Assembly: GCA_002708145.1 (NCBI GenBank)
Contig: PAOV01000006.1
Coordinates: forward strand, 515 to 15,853
Length of the DNA: 15,339 nucleotides
Reading direction: 5' to 3'
Source: Chloroflexota bacterium
GTDB lineage: Bacteria; Chloroflexota; Dehalococcoidia; Lucifugimonadales; Lucifugimonadaceae
The translations under genes and the position numbers were made by a program. The notes beneath the pieces are model-generated. The model was not told where the DNA came from and did no database searches. It saw only the letters and a list, made by a program, of their open reading frames with translations. Of this stretch, positions 6,403 through 14,068 are shown piece by piece. Each line of letters begins with the position of its first letter. The first letter of the stretch is position 1.

Positions 6403-8238
6403 TTATATTTTATCTTTTACTTTTTTTGCCAATTTTTTAGAAAAGCCTTTTAGTAAGCTAATTTCAGTGTGAGATGCTTGTCTAATATTACTGACTGAAC
6501 CAAAATGTTTTATTAATAGTTGTCTTTTCTTAGTACCTATTCCATCTATTGAGTCAAGGATAGATTTATTTGAATTATTATTTCTCATAGATCTATGATA
6601 GCTTATAGCAAATCTATGAGATTCATCTCTGATTCTTTGTAAAAGGAATAAAGATTTTGAATTTTTATCAATTATTAAAGGATTTTCTTGAAAAGGTATA
6701 AAAATTTCTTCCTCTTTTTTTGCTAAAGAAATAATAGGAATATCCGATAATCCTAATTGTAAAAGTGCATGATATGACTTTGAAAGTTGACCTTTACCAC
6801 CATCAATTATAATTAAGTTTGGTTTTTCTGAAAAACTAGATTTTTCACTTTTTTCAACCAAGTAACTACACCTTCTTTTTATAATTTCATACATAGATGC
6901 AAAATCATCATTTTTATCATGTGACTTTATCTTAAATTTTCTATAGTGAGATTTTAGTGGTTTACCGTTCTGGTATACAACCATACTTCCTACAGTGTTT
7001 GTTCCTTGTATATGTGAAATATCAAAGCATTCAATTCTAATAGGAGGGGATATAAGATTAAGTTCTTCTTGTAGTTCAGAAAGCGTTCTTCTTTCTTCGC
7101 TTACTTTAGTTCTTTGCTTAGCCTTGAATTGATTATATCCTTCTTGGGCATTTCTTTTTACTAGATTTAGTATTTTAAGTTTTTTACCAATAGTTGGCTT
7201 TATAATTTTTACTTTATATTTCTCATTACTAATTTTATTTAGCCAAATTTCAAGTTCGAATTTTTGTTTTAATTCTTCTGGGACAATAATTTCTTTTGGT
7301 ATATGAGAAGCTTGAGAATAAAATTGTTCAATATACTTATAAATTATTGTTTCTGTTGTTTCTTCTGATGTTTCAAGCATCATAAAGTTCTCACGTCCAA
7401 GAAGATTACCATTTCGTATAAAAAAAACTTCTATCCAAGCTTCGTTATTATCCTTAGCAATATTTAAAACATCTGTATTTTTAAAATTAACTCCCATGAC
7501 CTGCTGTTTTTCATATATATTCTCTATAGCTTTTATACGATCCCTAATTAAGGCTGCTTTTTCATATTTCATGTTTTCTGACGCATTTTTCATAGAATTT
7601 TTTAATTCATCCATAACTTTTTGTGTATTTCCTGCAAGAAATAATGAAGCTTCGTCAATAACAGTTTTATATTCTTTCTGGTTTGCATAGCCTGTACAAG
7701 GTGCAATACATCTCTTTAAGTGGAACTCTAAGCAGGGTCTTGAATCTGTTCCTGTAATTTTTTTTGTACAAGTTCTGTATGGAAAAAGTTTATTAAGTAA
7801 ATTTAAAGTTTTTCTTACACTTACTGCTGATGCAAAAGGTCCAAAATAGGTTGAATTTTTGTCAGATGCTTTTCTTGAAATATATATTTTTGGAAACGGA
7901 TCATTTAGATCAACTTTTATATAAGGATAATTTTTGTCGTCTTTTAGACGAATATTATACTTAGGTTTATGTTTTTTTATAAGAGAGCTTTCTAAAAGTA
8001 TTGCTTCCTGATTGGTATCTGTTGTGATGTATTCAAAATCTCTGATTTTTAGAGTAAGTTCAATAGTTTTTGATGAGAAATTTTTGGTCGATCTAAAATA
8101 TGAGCTAATTCTATCTTTCAAAGAGTTTGATTTACCAATATAAATGATTTCATTTTTCTTATTGAAAAAAAGATAAATTCCAGGGGATTTTGGAAGTATA
8201 GATAATCTAGATTCTAGTGCAGATTTATTTATTGTCAA
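6403..8238 (-). CDS. uvrC: Excinuclease ABC subunit C
   Basis: A 611-residue UvrC, full length for the family, which makes the 3' and 5' incisions around bulky lesions after UvrAB recognition. The GIY-YIG nuclease has PGIYLF at 19-24, YIG at 33-35, Arg43 and Glu83 (LLESSLIKKHKPKYNI). Four cysteines (157, 169, 177, 181) match the iron-sulfur cluster described for UvrC. A UVR motif (YEKAALIRDRIKAIE) lies at 225-239 for UvrB contact. The RNase-H-like nuclease shows Asp406 (ECFDISH), Asp479 (IIDGGKGQ) and His541 (DESHRF). A helix-hairpin-helix ends the protein (DSIDGIGTKKRQLLIKHFG). The start is TTG at 8236-8238, overlapping the TGA stop of the upstream small gene in a TTGA junction; the next in-frame Met is near residue 209, beyond the nuclease. 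No Shine-Dalgarno is seen, so initiation probably depends on coupling. Confidence 0.97.
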   Translation of the reverse strand: MTINKSALESRLSILPKSPGIYLFFNKKNEIIYIGKSNSLKDRISSYFRSTKNFSSKTIELTLKIRDFEYITTDTNQEAILLESSLIKKHKPKYNIRLKDDKNYPYIKVDLNDPFPKIYISRKASDKNSTYFGPFASAVSVRKTLNLLNKLFPYRTCTKKITGTDSRPCLEFHLKRCIAPCTGYANQKEYKTVIDEASLFLAGNTQKVMDELKNSMKNASENMKYEKAALIRDRIKAIENIYEKQQVMGVNFKNTDVLNIAKDNNEAWIEVFFIRNGNLLGRENFMMLETSEETTETIIYKYIEQFYSQASHIPKEIIVPEELKQKFELEIWLNKISNEKYKVKIIKPTIGKKLKILNLVKRNAQEGYNQFKAKQRTKVSEERRTLSELQEELNLISPPIRIECFDISHIQGTNTVGSMVVYQNGKPLKSHYRKFKIKSHDKNDDFASMYEIIKRRCSYLVEKSEKSSFSEKPNLIIIDGGKGQLSKSYHALLQLGLSDIPIISLAKKEEEIFIPFQENPLIIDKNSKSLFLLQRIRDESHRFAISYHRSMRNNNSNKSILDSIDGIGTKKRQLLIKHFGSVSNIRQASHTEISLLKGFSKKLAKKVKDKI

Positions 8239-8504
8239 ATTATGAAAGAAATTATTGTGAGCGAAATTACAACTAAAGATGTTAGTATTCCGATTTTTTT
8301 TAGCTCATAAGGTAGATATTTATGATTGATTTCTTCTTTTGTTGAAATAGATTTATTTGCTTTAGTTAATTTTATTGGGGTATTTACAATAGTATCTTTA
8401 TTAGATATTTCATCAAATTCTTTTGATTTTTTTTCAGCAACTGATTGATTAAAAACATTTACTTTTTTAATTTTATTTTTTTTATTTTTAGATTTACTTG
8501 CCAT
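8235..8504 (-). CDS. Small C-terminally anchored membrane protein, unknown function
   Basis: An 89-residue protein with a Lys/Asn-rich, probably disordered N-terminal two-thirds (the first 15 residues are mostly Lys, Asn and Ser) and one hydrophobic segment at the very C-terminus (about 71-89, IGILTSLVVISLTIISFII). The sequence YLPYELKKIG sits just before the membrane segment. This predicts one tail-anchored helix with the basic part in the cytoplasm. No signal peptide or enzyme motif is present and I do not recognise a family. The ATG at 8502-8504 is preceded by a weak purine stretch (AAGAAT). It lies 9 nt after the cytidylate-kinase-like gene and overlaps the uvrC start by 4 nt, so it is clearly part of the operon. 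Its position and coupling support a real gene despite the biased composition. Confidence 0.75.
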   Translation of the reverse strand: MASKSKNKKNKIKKVNVFNQSVAEKKSKEFDEISNKDTIVNTPIKLTKANKSISTKEEINHKYLPYELKKIGILTSLVVISLTIISFII

Positions 8505-8513
8505 ATTCTTATT

Positions 8514-9209
8514 CTACAAGTTATTTTTATTTTTAACAATACTAATACATAAATTAGAAATATTTTCCTTAGAAAAATGGGAAGAATTTATGATAATGTC
8601 AAGTAAATTTACATTTAGTGGCTTAGAGCTAAAAGCATGATTGTAATAATTATTTTGGTTTTTATCAGCTTGTTCTATAATTTTTTTTGCATCAGAAAAA
8701 TTATTTATATTTTGCTCACTAATTATACGATTGATTCTATCTTTTTTATCGCATGCAATTCCAATTTTAAAAACATCTTTATGATTTTTTAGGATCTCAG
8801 AAGCTCCCCTTCCAATTATTACAGCATTTCCAACGGAGTATATATCTTCAATTACTTCAGAAGTAGTTTGGATAAACATTTCTTCATCAAAATTTTCATT
8901 ATTTTGATTCATTTTTTGGTAAGGAGTACTCAATATTTGTTCGATATCTGGTCCAAAATAAGGGTCACCAACCATCCCTGTTGATGCAGAGTTTTTTATT
9001 ATTTTTTGTATTGCTTTTACAAACTTATTTAGCCCTAAATGAACATTTTCTTCAGTCTCAATAACATGATTAAGAGAAGTATTAACTTTTTTTGCAATTT
9101 CTGCCATAATTATTCGGTCGATATAATCAAAAGATAGTCTTTTAGCTATATCTTTAGCAATTTCTGGAGCGCCAGATCCTAATTTACCCTCAATTGTTAT
9201 AATATTCAT
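8514..9209 (-). CDS. Cytidylate-kinase-like family protein
   Basis: A 231-residue P-loop-type nucleotide kinase relative of the Cytidylate_kin2 type. The N-terminus IITIEGKLGSGAPEIAKDIAKRLSFDYIDR (3-32) follows the family pattern of a strand, a GSGG/GSGA-x-EIA loop without the canonical GK[ST], and a Y-D-R strand end. NAVIIGRGA (128-136) is the second family hallmark. Nucleotide binding is probable; whether it phosphorylates CMP or anything else is unknown, since the loop lacks a Walker A lysine, as is usual in this family. The ATG has AGGA at 9218-9221, 8 nt upstream, overlapping the stop codon of the recombinase gene. It lies between the recombinase (10-nt gap) and the small membrane-protein gene (9-nt gap). 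Confidence 0.8.
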   Translation of the reverse strand: MNIITIEGKLGSGAPEIAKDIAKRLSFDYIDRIIMAEIAKKVNTSLNHVIETEENVHLGLNKFVKAIQKIIKNSASTGMVGDPYFGPDIEQILSTPYQKMNQNNENFDEEMFIQTTSEVIEDIYSVGNAVIIGRGASEILKNHKDVFKIGIACDKKDRINRIISEQNINNFSDAKKIIEQADKNQNNYYNHAFSSKPLNVNLLDIIINSSHFSKENISNLCISIVKNKNNL

Positions 9210-9219
9210 AATTATTTTC

Positions 9220-10107
9220 CTATTTTCTCGGATGGTATTTTTGATATGAATTTTTTACGTATTCATTGGATAGCTGAGTATATATTTGAGTAGTAGCAAT
9301 ATTTGCATGACCTAAAAGATCTTGAACATTCTTTAATGAAGCCCCACCCTGTAGTAAGTGAGTGGCAAAGCTATGCCTAATCATGTGAGGACTAATATTT
9401 TTATTAATCCCAGAAATAGAGGCAATATTTTTAATAATTAGCCAAAATGCTTGTCTAGACATTCTTTTTCCTAGCCTGTTAACAAAAAGTGCATCAGTCT
9501 CAAATTTAACATATTTTTTTCTATACGTATTAATATACAGTTCTATATTATTTATTACTTGTCTATAAACAGGGATATTTCTCTGCTTATCACCTTTTCC
9601 CAATGTAGTAATTAGTAATTCACTTGAATATATATTTGATAAATTTAAACTAACTAACTCAGAAACTCTCATACCTGTTGCATACATTAATTCAATCATA
9701 ACTGAGTCTCTATTACCCTGAAAATTATTATTGTTTTTTGAATACTCAAGAAGTAGTTCTATTTCTTCATAAGAAAGAATATCTGGTATCATATTTGACA
9801 CTTTTGGCTGAGTAAATTCAGAGAATGGATTTGTGGTTATATAATTCTCAGATCTTAGAAATTTAAAAAATGATTTATTAGATGCTATTTTTCGTGATTT
9901 TGTTGAATTTTTGTAACTTTTATTATTTAATTTTTCTATATATTTAGTTATATTATTGTGGTTAACTTCTGATATTTTTTTTATTTGAGATTTTACTAAA
10001 AAATCTATGAAGTCATTAATATCATTTTTATAGGCTTTTAACGTATTTGAAGCAAAGCCTCTTTCAACTGACAAATAGTTTGTAAATATTTCTAATTCTT
10101 TTTTCAT
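9220..10107 (-). CDS. xerD: Tyrosine recombinase, XerC/XerD type
   Basis: A 295-residue site-specific recombinase, the usual Xer size, probably resolving chromosome dimers at a dif-like site near the terminus. A SAM-like DNA-binding N-terminal domain (about 1-90) precedes the catalytic domain. The catalytic set is complete: Arg147 (ATGMRVSEL), Lys171 (GKGDKQR), His241 and Arg244 (PHMIRH), His267 (LLGHANIATTQIY) and the nucleophile Tyr276. There is no neighbouring integrative element, and the context is housekeeping, so Xer is more likely than a phage integrase. XerC and XerD cannot be firmly told apart here; a single Xer may serve alone. It is the first gene of the five-gene leftward unit, divergent from lgt. 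Confidence 0.9.
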   Translation of the reverse strand: MKKELEIFTNYLSVERGFASNTLKAYKNDINDFIDFLVKSQIKKISEVNHNNITKYIEKLNNKSYKNSTKSRKIASNKSFFKFLRSENYITTNPFSEFTQPKVSNMIPDILSYEEIELLLEYSKNNNNFQGNRDSVMIELMYATGMRVSELVSLNLSNIYSSELLITTLGKGDKQRNIPVYRQVINNIELYINTYRKKYVKFETDALFVNRLGKRMSRQAFWLIIKNIASISGINKNISPHMIRHSFATHLLQGGASLKNVQDLLGHANIATTQIYTQLSNEYVKNSYQKYHPRK

Positions 10108-10187
10108 TTTTTCTATAAATTTTGATAGACTAAGAATCTATATTATGAATTTATTATTACAGAAAAATTTTTTGAAGGTTTAAAAAT
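10108..10187. other. xerD/lgt divergent intergenic region
   Basis: These 80 nt must carry both promoters. TATTAT occurs at 10141-10146 and 10152-10157 and TTGATA at 10122-10127, but spacings (13 and 24 bp) are not standard. On the minus strand CATAAT (10142-10147) could serve xerD, again without a matched -35. I cannot define either promoter confidently. Confidence 0.3.
10175..10178 (+). promoter_or_regulatory. Ribosome binding site that fixes the lgt TTG start
   Basis: AAGG in GAAGGTT sits 9 nt before the TTG at 10188. An in-frame TGA at 10173-10175 excludes any start further upstream, and the next in-frame Met is residue 40, so TTG initiation is well supported. Confidence 0.75.
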
Positions 10188-11000
10188 TTGATTGATTTAC
10201 TATCCATTGAGATACCATTTAACCCAAATCTTGTAGCTGGTAGTTTTATTTCCATAAGCTGGCATGGATTGCTTAGTTTTGTTGGAGTTGCAGTTGCAAT
10301 ATGGATGGTAAGTAAGGCTGCAAAAAGAGAAAATTTAGATACAGATATGGTCTACAACACAGCAATATTCGGTATTATTGGGGGAATTATTGGTGCTAGG
10401 CTAGTTCATGTAATCGATTATTGGAGTGTCTATTCAGTAGACCCAATTAAAATCATTTCCATTTGGTCTGGCGGTATAGGATTATGGGGTGGAATACTTG
10501 GAGGATGGTTGGGTGGAGCATTATATGCAAAATATTCTGGTGCATCTGTTGGTAAATTAATGGATATAACAGCACCAGCAATGTTTGTTGCACAGACTAT
10601 AGGTAGAGTAGGTGACATTATTAATGGCGAGCATTGGTCAAGAGCTTTAGATACTTTTTGGGGTTGGTATTTTACCCACCCTGATAGCCCTGCAAGAATT
10701 GGCGCAGAGAGATTTTATGGAGATCCAGAGAGGCCTGTACATCCTGCAGTAGTTTACGAAATGATATGGAATATGATTGGTCTATATGTGATAAGTAAAC
10801 TAAGAGGTAAACTTACGCCTGATGGCTCTATTTGGTGGGTATATTTAACTTGGTATTCAATTGGCAGGTTCTTTATCCAATTTTTGAGATTAGATGATGT
10901 AAAGTTTCTTGGATTGCAGGAAGCACATATAATAGCTATTATCGTTCTTTCCGTTTCATTACCCTATATTTTTGCAAGAGTAAGATTTAAGGTCAAATAA
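10188..11000 (+). CDS. lgt: Prolipoprotein diacylglyceryl transferase
   Basis: A 270-residue integral membrane enzyme that moves diacylglycerol from phosphatidylglycerol to the lipobox cysteine of prelipoproteins, the first step of lipoprotein maturation. About seven hydrophobic segments are visible. The family signature is GRVGDIINGEHW at 139-150 with Arg140 and Glu148; the Asn that is essential in the E. coli enzyme (N of GxxGNFIN) is Asp143 here. ISWHGLL (23-29) matches the IRWYG segment with His in place of Tyr. HPAVVYEM (185-192) and YSIGRFFIQFLRLDD (223-237) are further conserved blocks with Arg227 and Arg234. The start codon is TTG. The gene converges on recJ with a 10-nt gap and no visible terminator hairpin. 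The substitutions look like a lineage variant of the motif rather than loss of function. Confidence 0.95.
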   Translation: MIDLLSIEIPFNPNLVAGSFISISWHGLLSFVGVAVAIWMVSKAAKRENLDTDMVYNTAIFGIIGGIIGARLVHVIDYWSVYSVDPIKIISIWSGGIGLWGGILGGWLGGALYAKYSGASVGKLMDITAPAMFVAQTIGRVGDIINGEHWSRALDTFWGWYFTHPDSPARIGAERFYGDPERPVHPAVVYEMIWNMIGLYVISKLRGKLTPDGSIWWVYLTWYSIGRFFIQFLRLDDVKFLGLQEAHIIAIIVLSVSLPYIFARVRFKVK

Positions 11001-11010
11001 ATAAAAAACA

Positions 11011-12702
11011 TTACTCCTTTGATTCTTTGATATCAATAAGATTTAATTGATAATTAGCTTTTTCCCTCCAGATATTTGTTTTCAAGGTAAAAACAATGTC
11101 AATAAGTTTATTTTTATAAATTTTTTCAGCCAAGTTAAAACCTATTGCGTTAATTTTTTCCCCATTTCTGTTAATATTTATCTTAATATGATTTTTTTCT
11201 TTACCTACTTTTTGTAAATCAATAGGTAAGACATTTTTTAATAGAAAAACAGGTTCATGGTTATCTACTCCAAATGGTTCTAGCATATCTATAAATTTCC
11301 ATAAAGATGGAGTCAAGTCTGACACTTCAATTTCTGTATCTATTTGAATTTTTTTATTACTTTCAATAGATAATTCAGACAAAAATGCATTATTTTTTAT
11401 CTGTGTTAAAAAATTATCTAGCAAATCTTCTTTTAATGTGAATCCTGCTGCTCGTTTATGACCGCCAAATCGTTGGAAAATATTTGAAAAATGAGATAAG
11501 CCTTGAAATAAATCGTATTTTTCATTAGATCTACATGATGCTTTTACCAAACCCGAATCAATTTTATATACGATAGCAGGTTTTGATGTATATTCACAAA
11601 TTTTTCCAGCAATTGGGCCAAGAATACCTAAAGGGAAATTGGATAAATTAATTGATATGATCAGATCATCTTTTTGTTGCTCAATAGATGGAAGCGCTAG
11701 AGACCATGCCTGGTTACTAAATTTTTTTCTATCTTCGTTTTGAATATTAATTCTATTAGCTAATAATTTTGATTCTGTGACATCGTTACTAATTAAGAGT
11801 TGTAAGCTAGGCTCTGAATCTCCTAATCTACCTGGTGCATTCAATCTAGGTGCCACATAATATGATATAAATTCTGAATTTATCTTAACTGAATTATTAT
11901 TTGCTCTTGAAATATTAAAAAGTTCCCTTAATCCCGGTAAATTTGTTTTTCCTAGGGCCTTAAGTCCTTCCGAAACTATTTTTCTATTTTCAGATTTTAA
12001 TGACACTTGGTCAGAAATTGTTCCTAAAGCTGCTAAACAGGTAAAATATTCAGGTAGTTCAAGTTTATTAAATTTATAAAATTCTTCTGCTAATTTATAT
12101 GCAACCCCTGAGCCAGAATAATCGTTTTTATTTTTTCTTTCCGTATTTTCATGAGGGTTTATTATTGCATGCGCATTAGGTTGCTTTCCTTCATTGAGGT
12201 GATGATCGGTAATGATTGTATCTATTTTTAGAGAATTTGCATAATCAATCTCATTTATTGATGTTGAACCAGTATCAACAGTTATAATTAGTTTAACATC
12301 AAGTTCATTAAAAGCATCGATAAATTTTTTAGTCAATCCATGTCCATCTACTTCTCTTTTTGGAATTAATGGATAAATTTTTCCAGAGAAATTTTCAATA
12401 AGCCTAATTATTATGGCTGTACCTGATAATCCGTCGACATCAAAATCTCCAAAAACACCAATTTTTTCGTTATTAGATAATGCTTCATTGATTCTATTTA
12501 TTGCAATTTGCATCTGCTTAAATTCTGATTTGATATTTAAGTGATTAATTTCAATAAAATCTTTAATTTCATCAGTAGATTTTAGTCCTCGATTCCAAAA
12601 AATTTTACTTGCAATATGGAAAGGTATATTTAATTTATATAAATTAAGATTTAAGAAAAATCCTTCTTTGGGATATGATCTTAGTACCCATTTATTATCC
12701 AA
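11011..12702 (-). CDS. recJ: Single-stranded-DNA-specific exonuclease RecJ
   Basis: A 563-residue 5'-3' single-strand exonuclease of recombination and mismatch/base-excision repair, of normal length. The DHH phosphoesterase domain has GDFDVDG (85-91; Asp86, Asp88, Asp90), VDTG (142-145), the DHH triplet at 166-168 and Asp231 (TISDQV). APRLNAPGRLGD (284-295) is the RecJ arginine-containing motif. The DHHA1 domain ends with FGGHKRAAGF (412-421). The C-terminal part (about 450-560, LEPFGVDNHEPVF onward) is the OB-like domain. The start is TTG at 12700-12702: an in-frame TAA lies two codons upstream, the next Met is residue 64, and GGAAGG lies upstream within the end of fabF. It follows fabF by 6 nt and is probably cotranscribed. 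Confidence 0.96.
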   Translation of the reverse strand: MDNKWVLRSYPKEGFFLNLNLYKLNIPFHIASKIFWNRGLKSTDEIKDFIEINHLNIKSEFKQMQIAINRINEALSNNEKIGVFGDFDVDGLSGTAIIIRLIENFSGKIYPLIPKREVDGHGLTKKFIDAFNELDVKLIITVDTGSTSINEIDYANSLKIDTIITDHHLNEGKQPNAHAIINPHENTERKNKNDYSGSGVAYKLAEEFYKFNKLELPEYFTCLAALGTISDQVSLKSENRKIVSEGLKALGKTNLPGLRELFNISRANNNSVKINSEFISYYVAPRLNAPGRLGDSEPSLQLLISNDVTESKLLANRINIQNEDRKKFSNQAWSLALPSIEQQKDDLIISINLSNFPLGILGPIAGKICEYTSKPAIVYKIDSGLVKASCRSNEKYDLFQGLSHFSNIFQRFGGHKRAAGFTLKEDLLDNFLTQIKNNAFLSELSIESNKKIQIDTEIEVSDLTPSLWKFIDMLEPFGVDNHEPVFLLKNVLPIDLQKVGKEKNHIKININRNGEKINAIGFNLAEKIYKNKLIDIVFTLKTNIWREKANYQLNLIDIKESKE

Positions 12703-12708
12703 AATTTA

Positions 12709-13944
12709 CTATACCTTCCCAAAAATCAAGCTAGAGTTATGTCCTCCGAAACCTAAAGAATTAGTCATTACTTTTGAAATATCTGAGTCTATTGATTCAT
12801 TAGGAACATAATTTAAGTCACAATCTGGGTCAGGATTTTCATAATTGATTGTAGGAGGTATTACGGAATGATTCATTGATAAAATACTGATTACAGATTC
12901 AATCGCTCCTGCAGCCCCTAAAAGATGTCCTGTCATTGACTTAGTTGAACTGATCGGAGTTTTATAAGCATAATCTCTAAAGGTATTTTTAATACTGATA
13001 GTCTCAAACTTATCATTCAATGGCGTAGATGTTCCATGGGCATTTATATAATTTATTTCATTAATATTAGTTTTGCTTAATTCTAAGGCCATTTCCATAG
13101 CTCGGCTAGCTCCTTCTCCTTCAGGATGAGGTTGCGTCACATGGTGGGCGTCGCTTGATGCTCCATATCCAATTAATTCAGCAATAATATTTGCACCTCT
13201 TTTGGATGCATGATCTTTTGTTTCAAGTATAATTATGCCAGCTCCTTCTCCTAGTACAAATCCATCTCTTTCTTTATCGAATGGTCTAGAAGCGGATTGA
13301 GGGTTGTCATTTTGAGTAGAAAGCGCCATACAAGAATTAAATCCAGCTATTCCTATGGGGCAAACAGCTGCTTCCGTACCTCCAGCTATAGCAACATCTA
13401 TAATTCCTCTTCTAATCATTTCGTAAGCCTCGCCAATTGAGTCTGCACCAGTAGCACATGCAGAAACTGTGGAGAAATTTGGGCCTTTTGCTCCTAGCAT
13501 CATAGAAACTTGACCGGATGCCATATCACCTAGCATCATTGGGACTAAAAATGGACTTACCCTTTTAGGACCACGATTCAACATTACTTTATGCTGCTCT
13601 GTAATTGTAATAATTCCTCCTACACCGCTACCAATAATTACACCTATTCTTGTAGCATCTTCATTTTCAATATCTAATCCTGAATTATTTACAGCTTCCT
13701 TTGATGCAACACAAGCAAATTGAGCAAATCTATCTAATCTTTTAGATTCTTTTCTTCCTAATATTTGACTAGGGTTAAAATCCTTTACCTCGGCAGCAAT
13801 TTTGGTCTCATATTCTTGAGTGTCAAAAGAGCTTATATAATCAATCCCTGATTTTCCATTAATTAGATTTTTCCAAGTTGTATCAACTTGATTACCTATT
13901 GGTGTGACAAGGCCCAAACCAGTTACCATTACTTTTTGTGACAT
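12709..13944 (-). CDS. fabF: 3-oxoacyl-[acyl-carrier-protein] synthase II (KAS II)
   Basis: A 411-residue condensing enzyme of fatty acid elongation that joins malonyl-ACP to acyl-ACP with loss of CO2; the length is standard for FabF. The Cys-His-His triad is present: Cys163 (VSACATG), His303 (NAHGTSTPLND) and His340 (KSMTGHLLGAAG), with Lys335. The C-terminus has the glycine-rich NSLGFGGHN. A second ATG at 13957-13959 would add five residues, but GGAG at 13954-13957 overlaps that codon and lies 9 nt before the ATG at 13942-13944, which fixes the shorter start. fabF leads a two-gene unit with recJ and is divergent from mtaB. No other fatty acid synthesis genes occur in the window. Confidence 0.97.
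   Translation of the reverse strand: MSQKVMVTGLGLVTPIGNQVDTTWKNLINGKSGIDYISSFDTQEYETKIAAEVKDFNPSQILGRKESKRLDRFAQFACVASKEAVNNSGLDIENEDATRIGVIIGSGVGGIITITEQHKVMLNRGPKRVSPFLVPMMLGDMASGQVSMMLGAKGPNFSTVSACATGADSIGEAYEMIRRGIIDVAIAGGTEAAVCPIGIAGFNSCMALSTQNDNPQSASRPFDKERDGFVLGEGAGIIILETKDHASKRGANIIAELIGYGASSDAHHVTQPHPEGEGASRAMEMALELSKTNINEINYINAHGTSTPLNDKFETISIKNTFRDYAYKTPISSTKSMTGHLLGAAGAIESVISILSMNHSVIPPTINYENPDPDCDLNYVPNESIDSDISKVMTNSLGFGGHNSSLIFGKV
12714..12719 (-). promoter_or_regulatory. Ribosome binding site for recJ inside the fabF 3' end
   Basis: The minus strand reads GGAAGG across the last codons of fabF, 11 nt before the recJ TTG. It supports the TTG start and suggests that recJ initiation follows fabF translation. 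Confidence 0.6.
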
Positions 13945-13953
13945 TAATTTTTT

Positions 13954-13957
13954 CTCC
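13954..13957 (-). promoter_or_regulatory. Ribosome binding site that decides the fabF start
   Basis: GGAG (minus strand) is placed 9 nt before the ATG at 13942-13944 and overlaps the alternative ATG at 13957-13959, so the downstream ATG is the true start. Confidence 0.75.
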
Positions 13958-13976
13958 ATATTAATTTATATTTTCG

Positions 13977-13985
13977 AGTATAACA
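13977..13985 (-). promoter_or_regulatory. Extended -10 promoter of fabF-recJ
   Basis: The minus strand has TG, one base, then TATACT (13982 down to 13977), a classic extended -10 that can work with a poor -35. TTGGAG (14003-14008) lies 20 bp away and could be a weak -35. Transcription would begin near 13970, giving a leader of about 26 nt that includes the GGAG. Confidence 0.5.
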
Positions 13986-14011
13986 ATTATTAATTTCCAA
14001 TTCTCCAATAG

Positions 14012-14068
14012 ATTTACACTAATTTAATTCTTTATAATAAAATTTTATGATTATAAACTTGTGTAAAT
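14012..14068. repeat. Nested inverted repeats in the fabF/mtaB intergenic region
   Basis: ATTTACAC (14012-14019) and GTGTAAAT (14061-14068) form perfect 8-bp arms. Inside them, TTATAAT (14032-14038) and ATTATAA (14050-14056) form a second pair, around a perfect 12-bp palindrome ATAAAATTTTAT (14037-14048). The centres are close (about 14040, 14044 and 14042.5). The right outer arm ends directly before the mtaB ATG. It could be an operator or a leader hairpin. AT-richness weakens the inner matches but less so the outer arms. Confidence 0.45.
14013..14038 (+). promoter_or_regulatory. Putative mtaB promoter with perfect TATAAT
   Basis: TATAAT at 14033-14038 is the full -10 consensus. TTTACA (14013-14018) matches the -35 at five of six positions, but the spacer is only 14 bp. 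Transcription near 14045 would leave about 24 nt before the ATG, which has no clear Shine-Dalgarno. Confidence 0.4.

Noticed and set aside
9220..10107. Tyrosine recombinase as an integrase of a mobile element
   Set aside because: Length and motifs fit Xer, and no tRNA gene, attachment-site repeat or phage gene is adjacent.
11001..11040. Possible terminator between lgt and recJ
   Set aside because: Only a 5-bp TCAAA/TTTGA pairing is present, with no stable GC-rich stem or adjoining T-run.
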